Part shown: piece after piece, positions 8,026-15,969 of the stretch | How the letters are laid out: every line of letters starts with the position of its first letter | Numbering within the stretch: position 1 is the stretch's first letter | NCBI RefSeq assembly: GCF_913773995.1 | Contig: NZ_CAJYES010000113.1 | Coordinates: 62,001 to 126,000, forward strand | Length of the DNA stretch: 64,000 nt | Direction of reading: 5' to 3' | Source of the DNA: an uncultured Pseudacidovorax sp. | Lineage (GTDB): Bacteria; Pseudomonadota; Gammaproteobacteria; Burkholderiales; Burkholderiaceae_C | The notes under the pieces: model-generated | What the model saw: the letters and a program-made list of their open reading frames with translations, nothing else | The model's database searches: none | What the model was told of the DNA's origin: nothing | Translations under genes and position numbers: made by a program

Positions 8026-9078
8026 ATGCTGGCCTCTGATCCGTCTTCCATCCTGGCGATCACCCAGGGCGACCCGGCCGGCATCGGTCCGGAAATCATC
8101 GTGCGTGCCTGGCAGGAGGCGCCGGAAGCGCTGAGGCATTGCTTCGTCGCCGGCGACGTCGCCGTGATGCGTCGTGCCGCGCTGCTGGTGGCGGACCCGC
8201 AGGGTGTGGCTTGGCCTGTCGCGCAGATCGATCGGCCGGTCGACGCGTTGGGGGTGCCGCCTCGCTGCATTCCCGTGATGCAGGTAGGCATGCCGCTGGT
8301 GCCGCCCGACTACGGACGCATTTCGGCCGAGGCAGGTCGCAGCGCGGGCGCTGCGGTCGAATGGGCGGCTCGCGCGGCACTGCGCCACGAGATCGCCGCC
8401 ATGGTGACGGCTCCCCTGCACAAGGAGGCGCTGTCCGCTGCCGGCTACGGCTTCCCGGGCCACACCGAATTGCTGCAGGCCGAGGCCGCGGCCTTCCAGG
8501 GCGTCGGCATCGAGCAGGTCCCCGTGCGCATGATGTTGGCCAATGACGAACTGCGCACCGTGCTGGTCAGTATCCATGTGTCGTTGCGCGAGGCGATCGA
8601 CCGCCTGACCCATGCAAGCGTGCTGCAGACGCTGCGCATCACGCATGCCTCGCTGGCGCGCATGCTCGGTCGCGTGCCGCGCATCGCCGTGGCGGGCCTC
8701 AACCCGCATGCGGGGGAAGGTGGGCTGTTCGGCCGGGAAGAAATCGAGCGGATCGCCCCGGCGGTGGCCGACGCACGAACCGAAGGCATCGAGGCTTTCG
8801 GCCCCTTTGCGCCGGACACGGTGTTCATGCGCGCCCGCCGTCGGCCGGGCCAGCCCACAGGCGAGTTCGACGCCGTGATCGCGATGTACCACGACCAGGG
8901 CCTGATTCCGGTGAAGTACCTGGGCGTGGAGACCGGCGTCAACGTGACGCTGGGATTGCCATTCGTGCGCACCAGTCCCGACCACGGGACAGCCTTCGAT
9001 ATCGCCGGTCAGGGCGTCGCCAGCGCCGACAGCCTGATCGCCGCGGTGCGGATGGCGCGCAGCCTGGCCGGTTGCTGA
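8026..9078 (+). CDS. pdxA: 4-hydroxythreonine-4-phosphate dehydrogenase
   Basis: 350-aa NAD-dependent, metal-requiring enzyme of pyridoxal 5'-phosphate synthesis; it oxidises 4-phosphohydroxy-L-threonine before PdxJ acts. Visible motifs: ITQGDPAGIGPEI at the N-terminus, VTAPLHKEAL, FPGHTELL (metal His), GLNPHAGEGG, and MYHDQGLIPVKYLG (second metal His). ATG at 8026 gives the standard length; earlier in-frame codons lie inside the Nif3 gene. Probably cotranscribed with it. Confidence 0.96.
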   Translation: MLASDPSSILAITQGDPAGIGPEIIVRAWQEAPEALRHCFVAGDVAVMRRAALLVADPQGVAWPVAQIDRPVDALGVPPRCIPVMQVGMPLVPPDYGRISAEAGRSAGAAVEWAARAALRHEIAAMVTAPLHKEALSAAGYGFPGHTELLQAEAAAFQGVGIEQVPVRMMLANDELRTVLVSIHVSLREAIDRLTHASVLQTLRITHASLARMLGRVPRIAVAGLNPHAGEGGLFGREEIERIAPAVADARTEGIEAFGPFAPDTVFMRARRRPGQPTGEFDAVIAMYHDQGLIPVKYLGVETGVNVTLGLPFVRTSPDHGTAFDIAGQGVASADSLIAAVRMARSLAGC

Positions 9079-9153
9079 GCAACTGGCCGTCGACCGGCAG
9101 TGTTGCGGCCCGGAGATCCCGGCCGCCCGCGGGTGGCCGGGGGGAGCGGGTCT

Positions 9154-9588
9154 TCAGCGACGTGCCAGGCTGTCGCGGATCTCGCGCAGCAGCACGATGT
9201 CTTCCGGCGGCGCGGCAGGCGCGGCGGCGGCCGGTTCCGCCTTCTCGCGGCGCAGCCGGTTGATCTGCTTGACCATCATGAAGATCACGAAGGCCAGGAT
9301 GACGAAGTTGACGACGATCGTCAGGAAGTTGCCGTAGGCCAGTACGGGAACACCGGCTTTCTTGAGATCGGCCAAGGTATTCGCGACGCCGGCAGGTATC
9401 GTGCCGAGCACGACATAGAGGTTGGAGAAATCGAGTCGTCCAAAGATCAGGCCGACCAGCGGCATGATCACATCGCCCACCAGAGAGTCGACGATCTTTC
9501 CGAATGCGCCCCCGATGATCACGCCCACGGCCAGGTCGACCACATTGCCCTTGACCGCGAACTCGCGGAACTCGCTGAAAAAGCTCAT
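9154..9588 (-). CDS. mscL: Large-conductance mechanosensitive channel
   Basis: 144-aa pentameric inner-membrane channel that opens on hypo-osmotic shock. It begins [37 protein letters not shown], the typical N-terminal helix and first transmembrane segment. The second transmembrane segment is [25 protein letters not shown], followed by the cytoplasmic helix [14 protein letters not shown] at 9588 is preferred over one seven codons upstream because GGAG lies 9 nt before it. It is convergent with pdxA. Confidence 0.96.
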   Translation of the reverse strand: MSFFSEFREFAVKGNVVDLAVGVIIGGAFGKIVDSLVGDVIMPLVGLIFGRLDFSNLYVVLGTIPAGVANTLADLKKAGVPVLAYGNFLTIVVNFVILAFVIFMMVKQINRLRREKAEPAAAAPAAPPEDIVLLREIRDSLARR

Positions 9589-9752
9589 GAAACGTTTCTC
9601 CTTTCCCATGTGCGTTAACACTTTAGAGGAAAGTATAGGGAGTCGGATGGGCGTTGAACCCCAGGCCAGGACTGAATCGATGCGGCAGCCGACGCGCCTT
9701 TTTTGCTCGGCGACGGGCGGCCGAGGGGCTTGGATATCGGGGGTGTCCCGCG

Positions 9753-9782
9753 TTGAAGCACCTAAAACCCCTCCGCTAAAAT
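9753..9782 (+). promoter_or_regulatory. Candidate sigma-70 promoter of petABC
   Basis: TTGAAG (9753-9758) and TAAAAT (9777-9782) are separated by 18 nt, close to the sigma-70 consensus, 45 nt upstream of the petA ATG. It lies in the divergent mscL/petA gap, which is more A/T-rich than its surroundings. Confidence 0.5.
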
Positions 9783-9827
9783 TGTTTGTTGACCCGGCAC
9801 AGCCCACAAGTACATCGAGGAACCCCC

Positions 9828-10448
9828 ATGAGTGATATCCCGGTCGGCCCGAAGCGGGTCGACGCCAGCAAGCGGACCTGGCTGATTGCATCCGGCTGTG
9901 CCGGCGCTGTGGGTGGGGTTGCCACAGCGATTCCCTTCGTGAGCACCTTCCAGCCGTCCGAAAAGGCCAAGGCGGCTGGCGCCCCCGTCGAGGTGGACAT
10001 CGGCGGCCTGCAGGTCGGCGAGAAGATCACCGTCGAATGGCGCGGCAAGCCGGTCTGGATCCTCAAGCGCTCGCCCGATCAGGTGGCCGAACTGCCCAAG
10101 CTCGATCCGCTCCTGGCCGACCCTCAGTCGCAGCGCAATCCCTCCGAATTCACGCCCAAGTACGCCCAGAACGAGAACCGCTCGATCAAGCCCGAAGTGC
10201 TGGTGGTCGTGGGCATCTGCACGCACCTGGGCTGCTCGCCCACCGACAAGTTGCAGGCCGGCCCTCAGCCCTCGCTGCCCGACGACTGGAAGGGCGGCTT
10301 TCTGTGCCCCTGCCACGGCTCGACCTTCGACTTGGCGGGCCGCGTGTTTAAGAACAAGCCCGCGCCCGACAACCTGCCCGTTCCTCCGCACAAGTACCTG
10401 TCGGACACGCGCTTGTTGATCGGCGAAGACGGCAACGCCAACGCCTGA
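9828..10448 (+). CDS. petA: Ubiquinol-cytochrome c reductase, Rieske iron-sulfur subunit
   Basis: 206-aa [2Fe-2S] subunit of the cytochrome bc1 complex, taking electrons from ubiquinol to cytochrome c1. Residues ~17-40 form the single membrane helix. The cluster-binding motifs are CTHLGC (Cys131, His133) and CPCHGS (Cys160, His163), with the additional disulphide cysteines present. Rieske proteins are usually exported by Tat; tatABC is encoded nearby, although the pre-helix sequence SKRTW is only a weak twin-arginine-like signal. First gene of petABC. Confidence 0.96.
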   Translation: MSDIPVGPKRVDASKRTWLIASGCAGAVGGVATAIPFVSTFQPSEKAKAAGAPVEVDIGGLQVGEKITVEWRGKPVWILKRSPDQVAELPKLDPLLADPQSQRNPSEFTPKYAQNENRSIKPEVLVVVGICTHLGCSPTDKLQAGPQPSLPDDWKGGFLCPCHGSTFDLAGRVFKNKPAPDNLPVPPHKYLSDTRLLIGEDGNANA

Positions 10449-10464
10449 GCGGGAGGAGACACCC

Positions 10465-11868
10465 ATGGCCGAATTCAAGGACATCTCGCCCAATGCGCCC
10501 GCCGGCGCCAAGCTGGGCAACTGGCTGCACAACCGCTTCCCGACCGCCTTCGACGCCTACCGCGTCCACATGTCGGAGTACTACGCGCCGAAGAACTTCA
10601 ACTTCTGGTACATCTTCGGCTCGCTGGCGCTGCTGGTGCTGGTCATCCAGATCGTCACCGGCATCTTCCTGGTGATGCACTACAAGCCGGATGCCACCCA
10701 GGCCTTCGCCTCGGTCGAGTACATCATGCGCGACGTGCCCTGGGGCTGGCTGATCCGCTACATGCACTCCACCGGCGCCTCAGCCTTCTTCGTGGTGGTG
10801 TACCTGCACATGTTCCGCGGCCTGCTCTACGGCAGCTACCGCAAGCCGCGAGAGTTGGTCTGGATCTTCGGCTGCGCGATCTTCCTGTGCCTGATGGCCG
10901 AGGCCTTCATGGGCTACCTGCTGCCCTGGGGCCAGATGTCGTACTGGGGCGCGCAGGTGATCGTGAACCTGTTCTCCGCCATTCCGTTCATCGGCCCCGA
11001 CTTGGCGCTGCTGATCCGCGGCGACTATGTGGTGAGCGACGCCACGCTTAACCGCTTCTTCAGCTTTCATGTGATCGCGGTGCCGCTGGTGCTCCTGGGT
11101 CTTGTGGTGGCGCACCTGCTGGCGCTGCACGACGTGGGCTCTAACAACCCAGACGGCATCGAGATCAAGGCCAACAAGGACGCGCAGGGCCGGCCGCTGG
11201 ACGGCATTCCATTCCACCCGTACTACACGGTGCACGACATCTTCGCGGTCGTCATGTTCCTGATCGTGTTCACGGCGGTGATCTTCTTCGCGCCTGAAAT
11301 GGGCGGCTACTTCCTGGAGTACAACAACTTCATTCCCGCCGACCCGCTGAAGACGCCCAATCACATCGCGCCGGTCTGGTACTTCACGCCCTTCTATTCG
11401 ATGCTGCGCGCCATCACCAGCGAGATGATGTATGCGCTGATCGCCTGCGTGGTCGGTGCGGCTGTCTTCGGCGTCTGGAAGACGCGGCTCGCGCGCGTCG
11501 TCAAGATCGCGATCGTCGTGGCTGCCGTCCTCGCCTGCGCAATGATGCTGTCGATCGACGCCAAGTTCTGGGGCGTGGTCGTCATGGGCGGCGCCGTGAT
11601 CATCCTGTTCTTCCTGCCCTGGCTGGACAAGAGCCCGGTCAAGTCGATCCGCTACCGTCCCTCCTGGCACAAGTACCTCTACGGCGTCTTCGTGGTGGTC
11701 TTCGTGGTGCTGGCCTACCTGGGCGTGCAGCCGCCGTCGCCCCTCGGCGAGCGCGTGTCGCAGGTGGGCACCCTGTTCTATTTCGGCTTCTTCCTGCTCA
11801 TGCCGTGGTGGACCCGCCTGGGCGAGTTCAAGCCCGTGCCCGAGCGCGTGACCTTTGCCGCGCACTGA
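10465..11868 (+). CDS. petB: Cytochrome b of the bc1 complex
   Basis: 467-aa membrane subunit binding two b haems and both quinone sites. Seen: NFWYIFGSLALL, MRDVPWGWLIRYMHSTGASAFF with haem-ligating His, AFMGYLLPWGQMSYWG, the paired His of helix D around FHVIAVPLVL, and the Qo-site motif PEMGGY, a close variant of PEWY. GGGAGGAGA sits just before the ATG, 16 nt after petA. The length is typical for betaproteobacterial PetB with its extended C-terminal helices. Confidence 0.97.
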   Translation: MAEFKDISPNAPAGAKLGNWLHNRFPTAFDAYRVHMSEYYAPKNFNFWYIFGSLALLVLVIQIVTGIFLVMHYKPDATQAFASVEYIMRDVPWGWLIRYMHSTGASAFFVVVYLHMFRGLLYGSYRKPRELVWIFGCAIFLCLMAEAFMGYLLPWGQMSYWGAQVIVNLFSAIPFIGPDLALLIRGDYVVSDATLNRFFSFHVIAVPLVLLGLVVAHLLALHDVGSNNPDGIEIKANKDAQGRPLDGIPFHPYYTVHDIFAVVMFLIVFTAVIFFAPEMGGYFLEYNNFIPADPLKTPNHIAPVWYFTPFYSMLRAITSEMMYALIACVVGAAVFGVWKTRLARVVKIAIVVAAVLACAMMLSIDAKFWGVVVMGGAVIILFFLPWLDKSPVKSIRYRPSWHKYLYGVFVVVFVVLAYLGVQPPSPLGERVSQVGTLFYFGFFLLMPWWTRLGEFKPVPERVTFAAH

Positions 11869-11892
11869 CCGAGCCGCCGGAGAAGCATCCCC

Positions 11893-12648
11893 ATGAAGAA
11901 ACTGATCCTCTCGCTGATGATGGCGCTGGGCGTGGCCACGGGCGCCCTGGCGGCCGAAGGCGGCATCGCCTGGGACAAGGCGCCGGTGCGCACCAATGAC
12001 CTGGCTTCGCTGCAGAACGGTGCCAAGCTGTTCGTCAATTACTGCCTCAACTGCCACTCGGCCGCCTTCATGCGCTACAACCGCCTGCAGGACATCGGTC
12101 TCTCCGAACAGCAGATCAAGGACAATCTGCTGTTCACCACCGAAAAGGTGGGTGACACGATGAAGGCCAACATCGATGCCCGACAGGCCAAGGAATGGTT
12201 CGGCGGCACCCCGCCCGACCTCACTTTGGTGGCGCGTTCGCGCGCAGGTCACAATGGCACCGGTGCCGACTACCTCTACACCTACCTTCGCACCTACTAC
12301 CGCGACGACACCAAGGCGACCGGCTGGAACAACCTAGCCTTCCCGAGCGTGGGCATGCCCAACGTGCTCTGGGAGCTTCAAGGCGAGCGCCGTCCGGTCT
12401 ACGACAAGGTGGAACAGCACGGTCACGAAACCGAGGTGCTCAAGGGCTGGGAACAGGTCAAGCCGGGCAAGATGACGCCCCTGCAGTTCGACCAGGCCGT
12501 CGGCGACCTGGTCAACTACCTGCAGTGGATGGCAGAGCCCGCGCAGAACACCCGCGTGCGCGTCGGCGTGTGGGTGTTGCTGTTCCTGGCGGTGTCGCTG
12601 GTCTTCGTCTGGCGTCTCAATGCCGCGTTCTGGAAGGACGTGAAGTAG
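11893..12648 (+). CDS. petC: Cytochrome c1 of the bc1 complex
   Basis: 251-aa haprotein with a Sec signal peptide (residues 1-21, cut near LAA-EG), haem motif CLNCH at 51-55, a Met ligand in the SVGMPNVLW region, and a C-terminal anchor helix (VGVWVLLFLAVSLVFVW). It passes electrons from the Rieske cluster to soluble cytochrome c. It completes petABC and is followed by a strong intrinsic terminator. Confidence 0.96.
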   Translation: MKKLILSLMMALGVATGALAAEGGIAWDKAPVRTNDLASLQNGAKLFVNYCLNCHSAAFMRYNRLQDIGLSEQQIKDNLLFTTEKVGDTMKANIDARQAKEWFGGTPPDLTLVARSRAGHNGTGADYLYTYLRTYYRDDTKATGWNNLAFPSVGMPNVLWELQGERRPVYDKVEQHGHETEVLKGWEQVKPGKMTPLQFDQAVGDLVNYLQWMAEPAQNTRVRVGVWVLLFLAVSLVFVWRLNAAFWKDVK

Positions 12649-12699
12649 AGAGAAAACGCGGACGGCGTTGCCCGGGCTTGCCGGGTGCGTGAACGTACA

Positions 12700-12731
12700 G
12701 AGTGGGCTGCTCAAGCGGCCCACTCTTTTTT
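12700..12731 (+). terminator. Intrinsic terminator after petABC
   Basis: An 8-bp perfect stem GAGTGGGC/GCCCACTC (12700-12707 with 12718-12725) and a 10-nt loop are followed by six T. It lies 51 nt after petC and just before sspA, so sspA probably has its own promoter or depends on read-through. Confidence 0.9.
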
Positions 12732-12752
12732 GATTTTTTGGAGCCTTTCGCC

Positions 12753-13364
12753 ATGATGGTGCTGTATTCCGGAACGACCTGCCCTTTCTCCCACCGCTGC
12801 CGCTTCGTGCTGTTCGAAAAGGGCATGGACTTCGAAATCCGTGACGTCGACCTCTACAACAAGCCCGAGGACATCAGCGTGATGAACCCGTACGGTCAGG
12901 TACCGATCCTGGTCGAGCGCGACCTGATCCTGTATGAGTCGAACATCATCAACGAGTACATCGACGAGCGCTTCCCGCATCCGCAGCTGATGCCCGGCGA
13001 CCCGGTCGACCGCGCCCGCGTGCGCCTGTTCCTGCTGAACTTCGAGAAGGAGCTGTTCGTCCACGTCTCTACGCTCGAGAACCGCAGCGCCAAGGGCAAC
13101 GACAAGGCCATCGAGAAGGCCCGCTCGCACATCCGCGACCGCCTGACGCAGCTGGCGCCCGTGTTCCTCAAGAACAAGTACATGCTGGGCGAGAACTTCT
13201 CCATGCTCGACGTGGCCATCGCCCCGCTGCTGTGGCGCCTGGACTACTACGGCATCGACCTGAGCAAGAACGCCGCGCCGCTGCTGAAGTACGCCGAGCG
13301 CATCTTCTCGCGTCCCGCGTACATCGAGGCGCTGACGCCCTCCGAGAAGGTGATGCGCAAGTAA
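12753..13364 (+). CDS. sspA: Stringent starvation protein A (GST-fold)
   Basis: 203-aa glutathione-S-transferase-fold protein that binds RNA polymerase in enterobacteria. The N-terminal thioredoxin-like domain starts MMVLYSGTTCPFSHRCRFVLFEKGMDFEI and includes NPYGQVPILVERD and YESNIINEYIDERFP; the C-terminal all-helical domain follows. ATG at 12753 is chosen because 17 upstream in-frame codons lie in the terminator. It is paired with sspB, 36 nt downstream, as in most beta- and gammaproteobacteria. Confidence 0.95.
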   Translation: MMVLYSGTTCPFSHRCRFVLFEKGMDFEIRDVDLYNKPEDISVMNPYGQVPILVERDLILYESNIINEYIDERFPHPQLMPGDPVDRARVRLFLLNFEKELFVHVSTLENRSAKGNDKAIEKARSHIRDRLTQLAPVFLKNKYMLGENFSMLDVAIAPLLWRLDYYGIDLSKNAAPLLKYAERIFSRPAYIEALTPSEKVMRK

Positions 13365-13400
13365 GCGCAGCGAGGCCGGAAGAGAGAACGACGCGCCATC

Positions 13401-13919
13401 ATGATCAGCGCCCTCGAATCCACATCGTTGCGGCCTTACCTGTTGCGTGCGCTCTACGAATGGTGCACCGACCATGGCTTGACGCCGTACATCGCGGTCT
13501 TGGTCGACGAGACCGTCCAGGTGCCGCGCGAGTACGTGAAGAACGGTGAGATCGTGCTGAACATCAGCTACGACGCGACCAGTTCATTGAAGATCGGTAA
13601 CGACTTCATCGAGTTCAAGGCCCGCTTTGCCGGCACGGCGCGCGACATCATCGTGCCCATCGGGCGTGTGGTCGCCATCTATGCACGCGAAAACGGCCAG
13701 GGCATGGCCTTTCCGCCGCTGGATGCGCAGGCAGGCGGGGCGGGTGAGATCGTCGCGCCCACGGCTGTGCAGGCGACCCCGGATCCACGTCCTGGCATGC
13801 ATCTGGTGGGCGAGGGCGCCGAGTCCGAGTCCGACGTGCTGGCGGCCACCGATCGCCCGGAGGACGAGCCGCCACGGCCACCCGGCGGCGGCCGTCCGGC
13901 ACTTAAGCGGGTGAAGTGA
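13401..13919 (+). CDS. sspB: ClpXP adaptor / stringent starvation protein B
   Basis: 172-aa adaptor delivering ssrA-tagged peptides to ClpXP. The N-terminal substrate-binding domain spans about residues 1-110 (SLRPYLLRALYEWCTDHGLTPYIAV..., VPREYVKNGEIVLNISYDA). A flexible acidic/Pro-rich linker leads to the terminal tail RPALKRVK, which matches the ClpX-binding module of SspB. Same operon as sspA. Confidence 0.95.
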   Translation: MISALESTSLRPYLLRALYEWCTDHGLTPYIAVLVDETVQVPREYVKNGEIVLNISYDATSSLKIGNDFIEFKARFAGTARDIIVPIGRVVAIYARENGQGMAFPPLDAQAGGAGEIVAPTAVQATPDPRPGMHLVGEGAESESDVLAATDRPEDEPPRPPGGGRPALKRVK

Positions 13920-13943
13920 CCGCCATCGCCCATCCGATAGAAT
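13916..13943 (+). promoter_or_regulatory. Candidate promoter of tRNA-Thr
   Basis: GTGACC (13916-13921) and TAGAAT (13938-13943) are 16 nt apart. The -10 box ends 10 nt before the mature tRNA 5' end. The -35 box overlaps the sspB stop codon. Confidence 0.4.
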
Positions 13944-13953
13944 CCTCGGCCTC

Positions 13954-14029
13954 GCCGCTTTAGCTCAGTTGGTAGAGCACCCGCCTTGTAAGCGGTAGGT
14001 CGTCAGTTCGATTCCGACAAGCGGCACCA
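13954..14029 (+). tRNA. tRNA-Thr (anticodon TGT)
   Basis: 76 nt with encoded CCA. Acceptor arms GCCGCTT/AAGCGGC pair perfectly; the D arm is GCTCAGTTGGTAGAGC; the anticodon loop is CTTGTAA with anticodon TGT at 13987-13989; the T arm is GTCAGTTCGATTCCGAC. The anticodon reads ACA and other Thr codons. Confidence 0.97.
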
Positions 14030-14070
14030 ACTCAACGTTCATGCGTCCTGCCATCCGGCTGGCCGCCCCC

Positions 14071-14106
14071 GAAGCCCCTGAACCGCCCCGCGGCCAGGGG
14101 CTTTCT
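14071..14106 (+). terminator. Intrinsic terminator after tRNA-Thr
   Basis: Perfect 9-bp stem AAGCCCCTG/CAGGGGCTT (14072-14080 with 14095-14103), then a short pyrimidine run TTCTTC. It is well placed to end the tRNA transcript; the T-tract is weak. Confidence 0.6.
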
Positions 14107-14375
14107 TCATGGCGCCTTCCGTTGTGGATGCCTGCTAAATGGGCAATCTGACGCGAGGGCACGGCGCAGCGCGGCTTGGCGGCTTCCTCCACGACCTATG
14201 CCCAGGTTTATCCACAGAAAGCCGGGACAACCTGCGCACGCCGGCCCACTTGTCGTTCCATGTGCGTAAACGCACCGACGTGCGGGACGGGCGGGCAGAG
14301 ACTGCATGCATCGATCGCTGCATGGCAGGACCTGCGGGATCGATCGCTCCAACCCGACCTTCGAAAGGATACGCC
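14107..14375 (+). other. Gene-free region with one DnaA-box match
   Basis: No credible gene. It contains one perfect TTATCCACA (14208-14216) and an imperfect opposite-strand copy near 14124, plus GATCGATCG-type repeats near 14310-14345. The right end is the leader of the DUF4148 gene, with AAGGA 7 nt before its ATG. The promoter was not identified. Confidence 0.5.
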
Positions 14376-14759
14376 ATGAACAAGACCGCTCTCCTCGCCG
14401 CCGCCCTGTTGACGCTGGCCGCCGGCGCCGCCTCTGCCGAAACGCAGGAGGACTACATCCAGCAGAACCGCACGCCGGTGCACAGTACCCTGTCGCGCGC
14501 CGAAGTGCAGCAGCAACTGGTGGCCGCCGAGCGCAGCGGCGACGTGGCCGCCATCGGCGAAGCGAGCAGCTTCGGCCAGCCGCCCGTGTTCGTCAGCGCC
14601 CGCACGCGCGCCCAGGTGCAGGCCGAGGCGGTGGCCGCCGCCCATGCGCCCAACCAGAACCTGGACCCGCGGGCCTTCGTCGACAGCCGCCTGCCCGCCA
14701 ACATGCAGCGTGAGCCGCAGCGTCAGCAGGCCTACGGCGCCGTCCAGCAACCCCTGTGA
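14376..14759 (+). CDS. DUF4148-type periplasmic protein
   Basis: 127-aa exported protein: signal peptide MNKTALLAAALLTLAAGAASA, then a polar, Ala/Gln-rich domain with LSRAEVQQQLVAAERSG and RTRAQVQAEAVAAAHA, the two related helices typical of the DUF4148 family found in many copies in Burkholderiales. The function is unknown. ATG at 14376 has a good AAGGA site. The DoxX gene begins 9 nt after the stop, so the two are probably cotranscribed. Confidence 0.85.
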   Translation: MNKTALLAAALLTLAAGAASAETQEDYIQQNRTPVHSTLSRAEVQQQLVAAERSGDVAAIGEASSFGQPPVFVSARTRAQVQAEAVAAAHAPNQNLDPRAFVDSRLPANMQREPQRQQAYGAVQQPL

Positions 14760-14767
14760 GGCCCGCC

Positions 14768-15208
14768 ATGTCCTACGCTTCCTCCGAGACGGGCGCCGTG
14801 TTGCTTCCCCGCCATGACGATGCCGGCAAACTGGTGCTGCGCCTGGCGGTCGGCGTGCTGGTGCTGCTGCACGGCATCTTCAAGCTGGGCACGGGCCCGG
14901 GCTTCATTGTGAAGATGCTGGCCGCCCATGGCCTGCCCGGGGCGATCGGCTACCTCGTCTACGTGGGCGAAGTGCTGGCGCCGGCGCTGATGATCCTGGG
15001 CCTGTGGACCCGCCCGGCCGCGGCCGTGGTCGTGATCAACATGATCGTGGCCTTCCTGTTGGTGCATACCAGCCAGTTCTTCTCGCTGACCGGCCAGGGC
15101 GGCTGGGCGCTGGAACTGCAGGGGCTGTACCTGTTCGGTGCCCTGGCGGTGATGCTGCTGGGCGCGGGCCGCTATGCGGTCGCCGGCCCGCAGCGCGGGC
15201 TGAACTGA
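14768..15208 (+). CDS. DoxX-family membrane protein
   Basis: 146-aa protein with four predicted helices. The pattern LVLRLAVGVLVLLHGIFKLGTG, GEVLAPALMILGLWTRPAAAVVVINMIVA is typical of DoxX/YphA proteins. Relatives occur in sulphur oxidation and oxidative-stress contexts, but this one cannot be given a substrate. ATG at 14768 is preferred to the GTG at 14756 that overlaps the previous stop. Confidence 0.88.
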   Translation: MSYASSETGAVLLPRHDDAGKLVLRLAVGVLVLLHGIFKLGTGPGFIVKMLAAHGLPGAIGYLVYVGEVLAPALMILGLWTRPAAAVVVINMIVAFLLVHTSQFFSLTGQGGWALELQGLYLFGALAVMLLGAGRYAVAGPQRGLN

Positions 15209-15226
15209 GCAGAGCGTGAGGCGGCC

Positions 15227-15943
15227 TCAGGCGCCGCCGTCGCCCATCACCTCGGCGACCACCCGAGCCAGGCGGGCCACATCGGTGACGACGAGGGCGT
15301 CGCCCTCCTTGCGCAGCAGCCCGGCTCGCACCAGCGCATTGAGTTCGCGGGTGACCTGCTCGCGATTGGTGCTGATGCGGCTGGCCAATTCGGCATGGCG
15401 AGGTGTCGGCGCCAGCCGCACCTCGCCGGCAGTGGCCTCCGGACTGGCGGTCCGGGCCAACCGCAGCAGTTCCGCATGAAGGCGGTTCTGCACGCCCAGC
15501 GTGCTCAACTCGATCACCCGCTCCGACAACTGGCGCACCAGCGTCGTCAGACGCTGCATCTGGCGCCGGGCCACAGCCGGTTCCTCCTGCAGCAGGTCCA
15601 GGAAGACCTCACGGTCTAGCACTGCCACCAGACTGTCTTCCACAGTCATCACGTCCGCCGAGCGGGGTTGGCCGTCCAGCGCGGCCAGGTCGCCAACGAT
15701 CTCGCCGGCGCCCAAATCGCGGAAGGTGACCTGCCGGCCATTGGCGCCATAAGTGGTCACGCGTACCGCGCCGTCGATCACCAGGTAGACGTCGGCGCGC
15801 GGCTGGCGCCGCAGCAGCAGCGGCTGGCCGGCGGCCACCCGGCGCCAGGCGCAGCGGCCCGCCAGTGCGTCCAGGCGCGCCGGGGGCAGGTCGTCGAAGA
15901 GGGCGAAGCGCCGAAGCGCGAGACTGGAGGGCCGGTCGCTCAT
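15227..15943 (-). CDS. Crp/Fnr-family transcription regulator
   Basis: 238-aa regulator with an N-terminal cyclic-nucleotide-binding fold (about 15-135), a dimerisation helix, and a C-terminal winged helix (LASRISTNREQVTRELNALVRAGLL). The phosphate-binding cassette keeps GE and RSA (GEIVGDLAALDGQPRSADV), as in cAMP-binding Crp, and there is no Fnr-type Cys cluster. Binding of cAMP or a similar nucleotide is therefore plausible. It is divergent from, and only 26 bp from, a membrane-bound redox/cyclase protein, suggesting a linked signal pair. Start MSDRPSS at 15943; the longer in-frame start would run into the cyclase gene. Confidence 0.9.
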   Translation of the reverse strand: MSDRPSSLALRRFALFDDLPPARLDALAGRCAWRRVAAGQPLLLRRQPRADVYLVIDGAVRVTTYGANGRQVTFRDLGAGEIVGDLAALDGQPRSADVMTVEDSLVAVLDREVFLDLLQEEPAVARRQMQRLTTLVRQLSERVIELSTLGVQNRLHAELLRLARTASPEATAGEVRLAPTPRHAELASRISTNREQVTRELNALVRAGLLRKEGDALVVTDVARLARVVAEVMGDGGA

Positions 15944-15969
15944 GGGCGCGCGATTATGCTCAGCCGCCC

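Noticed and set aside
9118-9141. GC-rich hairpin CCCGGCC/GGCCGGG between pdxA and mscL
   Set aside because: No T-tract on either strand; in such GC-rich DNA this can arise by chance, so it was not called a terminator.
14107-14375. Replication origin
   Set aside because: Only one perfect DnaA box, no dnaA/dnaN/gidA genes, no AT-rich unwinding region.
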